64,000 nucleotides of DNA from Mycolicibacter sp. MU0102 (lineage in GTDB: Bacteria > Actinomycetota > Actinomycetes > Mycobacteriales > Mycobacteriaceae). The translations under genes and the position numbers were made by a program. The stretch is taken from assembly GCF_963378105.1 (NCBI RefSeq), contig NZ_OY726398.1, positions 1,984,001-2,048,000 of the forward strand, in the 5' to 3' direction. Shown here one piece after another: positions 62,919-64,000 of the stretch. Each line of letters opens with the position of its first letter. Positions within the stretch are counted from its first letter, which is position 1. Below the pieces are notes generated by a model, which saw only the letters and a program-made list of their open reading frames with translations, had not been told where the DNA came from and ran no database searches.

Positions 62919-64000
62919 CTACTCCACCAGCTCCGACAGCTCCAGCCAACGGCTTTCCTGCTCGGCCACCTCGGCCTCCAGCGCCCGCAGTTCCCGGGTG
63001 AGCTCCGCCAGCCCCACATGATCGGACTGGTCAAAGGCGGCCAGCTCGTGATGCTTGGCTTCGATCTGCGCGGCCAGCCGCGCCAACCGGCGGTCGACGG
63101 CGGCCAGATCCTTCTGTGCCGCACGCAGTTCCGCTCCCGACAGCGGCCCCGGACCGTCGGCGGCCACGGCCGCGGGCCGGGACACCGGTGCTCGACGCGC
63201 CTCGGCGGCCAGCTGTAGGTATTCGTCGACGCCGCCCGGCAAGTGCCGCAGCCGCCCATCCAGGATCGCGTATTGGTTGTCGGTGACCCGCTCCAGCAGA
63301 TACCGGTCATGCGAGACCACGATCAAGGTGCCCGGCCAGGAGTCCAGCAGGTCCTCGGTGGCGGTCAGCATGTCGGTGTCGACGTCGTTGGTGGGCTCGT
63401 CGAGCACCAGCACGTTCGGTTCGGCGAGCAAGGTCAGCATCAACTGCAGTCGCCGCTGCTGCCCGCCGGAGAGCTCGCCGACCCGTGCTGACAGCTGAGC
63501 GCTGCCGAACCCGAGTCGCTCCAACAGCTGCGCGGGCGTCATCTCCTTGCCGTCGACCTGGTAGTCGTTGCGCAGCCGGCCCAGGACATCGGCCACCCGG
63601 TCTTCGATGAGCGTCGCCAACTCCGCCGACTGCTGGTCCAACATGCCCAGCCGCACCGTCTTGCCGCGCTTGACCCGGCCACTGTCGGGCACCACCGTGC
63701 CGGCGATCAGACCGAGCAGGGTGGATTTCCCGGCACCGTTGGCGCCGACGATTCCGGTGCGCTCGCCGGGGCCGATCCGCCATTCGACATTGCGCAGAAC
63801 AGGTTTGCCGTCGAAGGAGACCGATACATCGAGCAGGTCGATGACGTCCTTGCCCAGCCGCGCGGTCGCCAGCTTCATCAGCTCGACTTCGTTGCGCAGC
63901 GGCGGGACGTCGGCGATCAAAGCGTTGGCCGCCTCGATGCGGAACTTCGGTTTGGAGGTGCGGGCCGGTGCCCCACGCCGCAGCCAGGCCAGCTCTTTGC
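62919..64000 (-). CDS. ABC-F ATPase, Uup-like, N-terminus beyond the window
   Basis: The last 360 residues are visible and the frame runs off the right edge. They contain the end of the inter-domain linker (ELAWLRRGAPARTSKPKFRIEAANAL) typical of Uup. The second ABC domain has VGANGAGKSTLL, the signature LSGGQQRRLQL, DEPTNDVD and SHDRYLLERVTD. The C-terminal coiled coil (AAVDRRLARLAAQIEAKHHEL; RELRALEAEVAEQESRW) is the Uup-type DNA/ribosome-binding tail. ABC-F proteins act on ribosomes rather than as transporters. Confidence 0.93.
   Translation of the reverse strand, partial: KELAWLRRGAPARTSKPKFRIEAANALIADVPPLRNEVELMKLATARLGKDVIDLLDVSVSFDGKPVLRNVEWRIGPGERTGIVGANGAGKSTLLGLIAGTVVPDSGRVKRGKTVRLGMLDQQSAELATLIEDRVADVLGRLRNDYQVDGKEMTPAQLLERLGFGSAQLSARVGELSGGQQRRLQLMLTLLAEPNVLVLDEPTNDVDTDMLTATEDLLDSWPGTLIVVSHDRYLLERVTDNQYAILDGRLRHLPGGVDEYLQLAAEARRAPVSRPAAVAADGPGPLSGAELRAAQKDLAAVDRRLARLAAQIEAKHHELAAFDQSDHVGLAELTRELRALEAEVAEQESRWLELSELVE

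Overview
The window is high-GC chromosomal DNA from a mycobacterium. Nearly every housekeeping gene reads like its M. tuberculosis counterpart, and the backbone follows the order I recall for M. tuberculosis Rv1629-Rv1659: polA, rpsA, coaE, a DUF402 gene, uvrB, an MFS exporter, capA, a universal stress protein, a metallo-beta-lactamase-fold hydrolase, uvrA, a membrane esterase, lysX, infC-rpmI-rplT-tsnR, a DUF2236 oxygenase, an adenylate cyclase, pheST and argCJBDFRGH. PPE, PGRS, MmpS/MmpL, LysX and a CapA-type mannosyltransferase point to Mycobacteriaceae, probably a slow grower or a M. terrae-complex relative. The species cannot be fixed from this piece.

Blocks of accessory genes sit inside this backbone. 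Between polA and rpsA (1-4.8 kb) lie an SOS-controlled DUF222/HNH gene, a nitronate monooxygenase and a PrsW-type protease. Between coaE and the DUF402 gene (7.7-12.2 kb) lie a secreted protein and a tetR-mmpS-mmpL module. At 16.4-18.8 kb there is an arsenic cassette (arsR divergent from cadI/arsI and a fused Acr3-ArsC). At 24.7-27.6 kb there is a TetR gene divergent from an EBP-like membrane protein, followed by a HTH_42 (AlkZ-like) protein. Two very long PGRS proteins carry a Sec signal peptide in place of a PE domain (37.1-41.2 and 46.6-49.3 kb). They flank pheST. A sulfide:quinone-reductase-like flavoprotein and a DUF2892 membrane protein share a divergent promoter with two CsoR/CstR-like palindromes (44.8-46.5 kb).

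The most coherent new system is at 59.25-62.2 kb. One minus-strand transcription unit encodes a siderophore-interacting-type flavin reductase, a PPE-PPW protein and a canonical (HmuO-type) heme oxygenase. It sits behind a near-consensus 19-bp IdeR iron box. This looks like an iron-repressed heme acquisition and degradation operon that uses a PPE protein.

Regulatory DNA is unusually readable. There is a consensus SOS box over the leaderless start of the HNH gene, PafBC/RecA-NDp-type promoters at uvrA and uvrB, an attenuator-like leader with two mutually exclusive hairpins and an intrinsic terminator before infC (which starts at ATC), and a probable ATT start for mmpS. There are also several perfect operator palindromes, an ARG-box-like palindrome over the argC promoter, and an 18-bp-stem terminator between the first PGRS gene and pheS. 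The arg cluster is joined by 4-bp stop/start overlaps except between argR and argG. I see no tRNA, rRNA, IS element, CRISPR array or prophage. The polA gene at the left edge and the ABC-F gene at the right edge are cut by the window.
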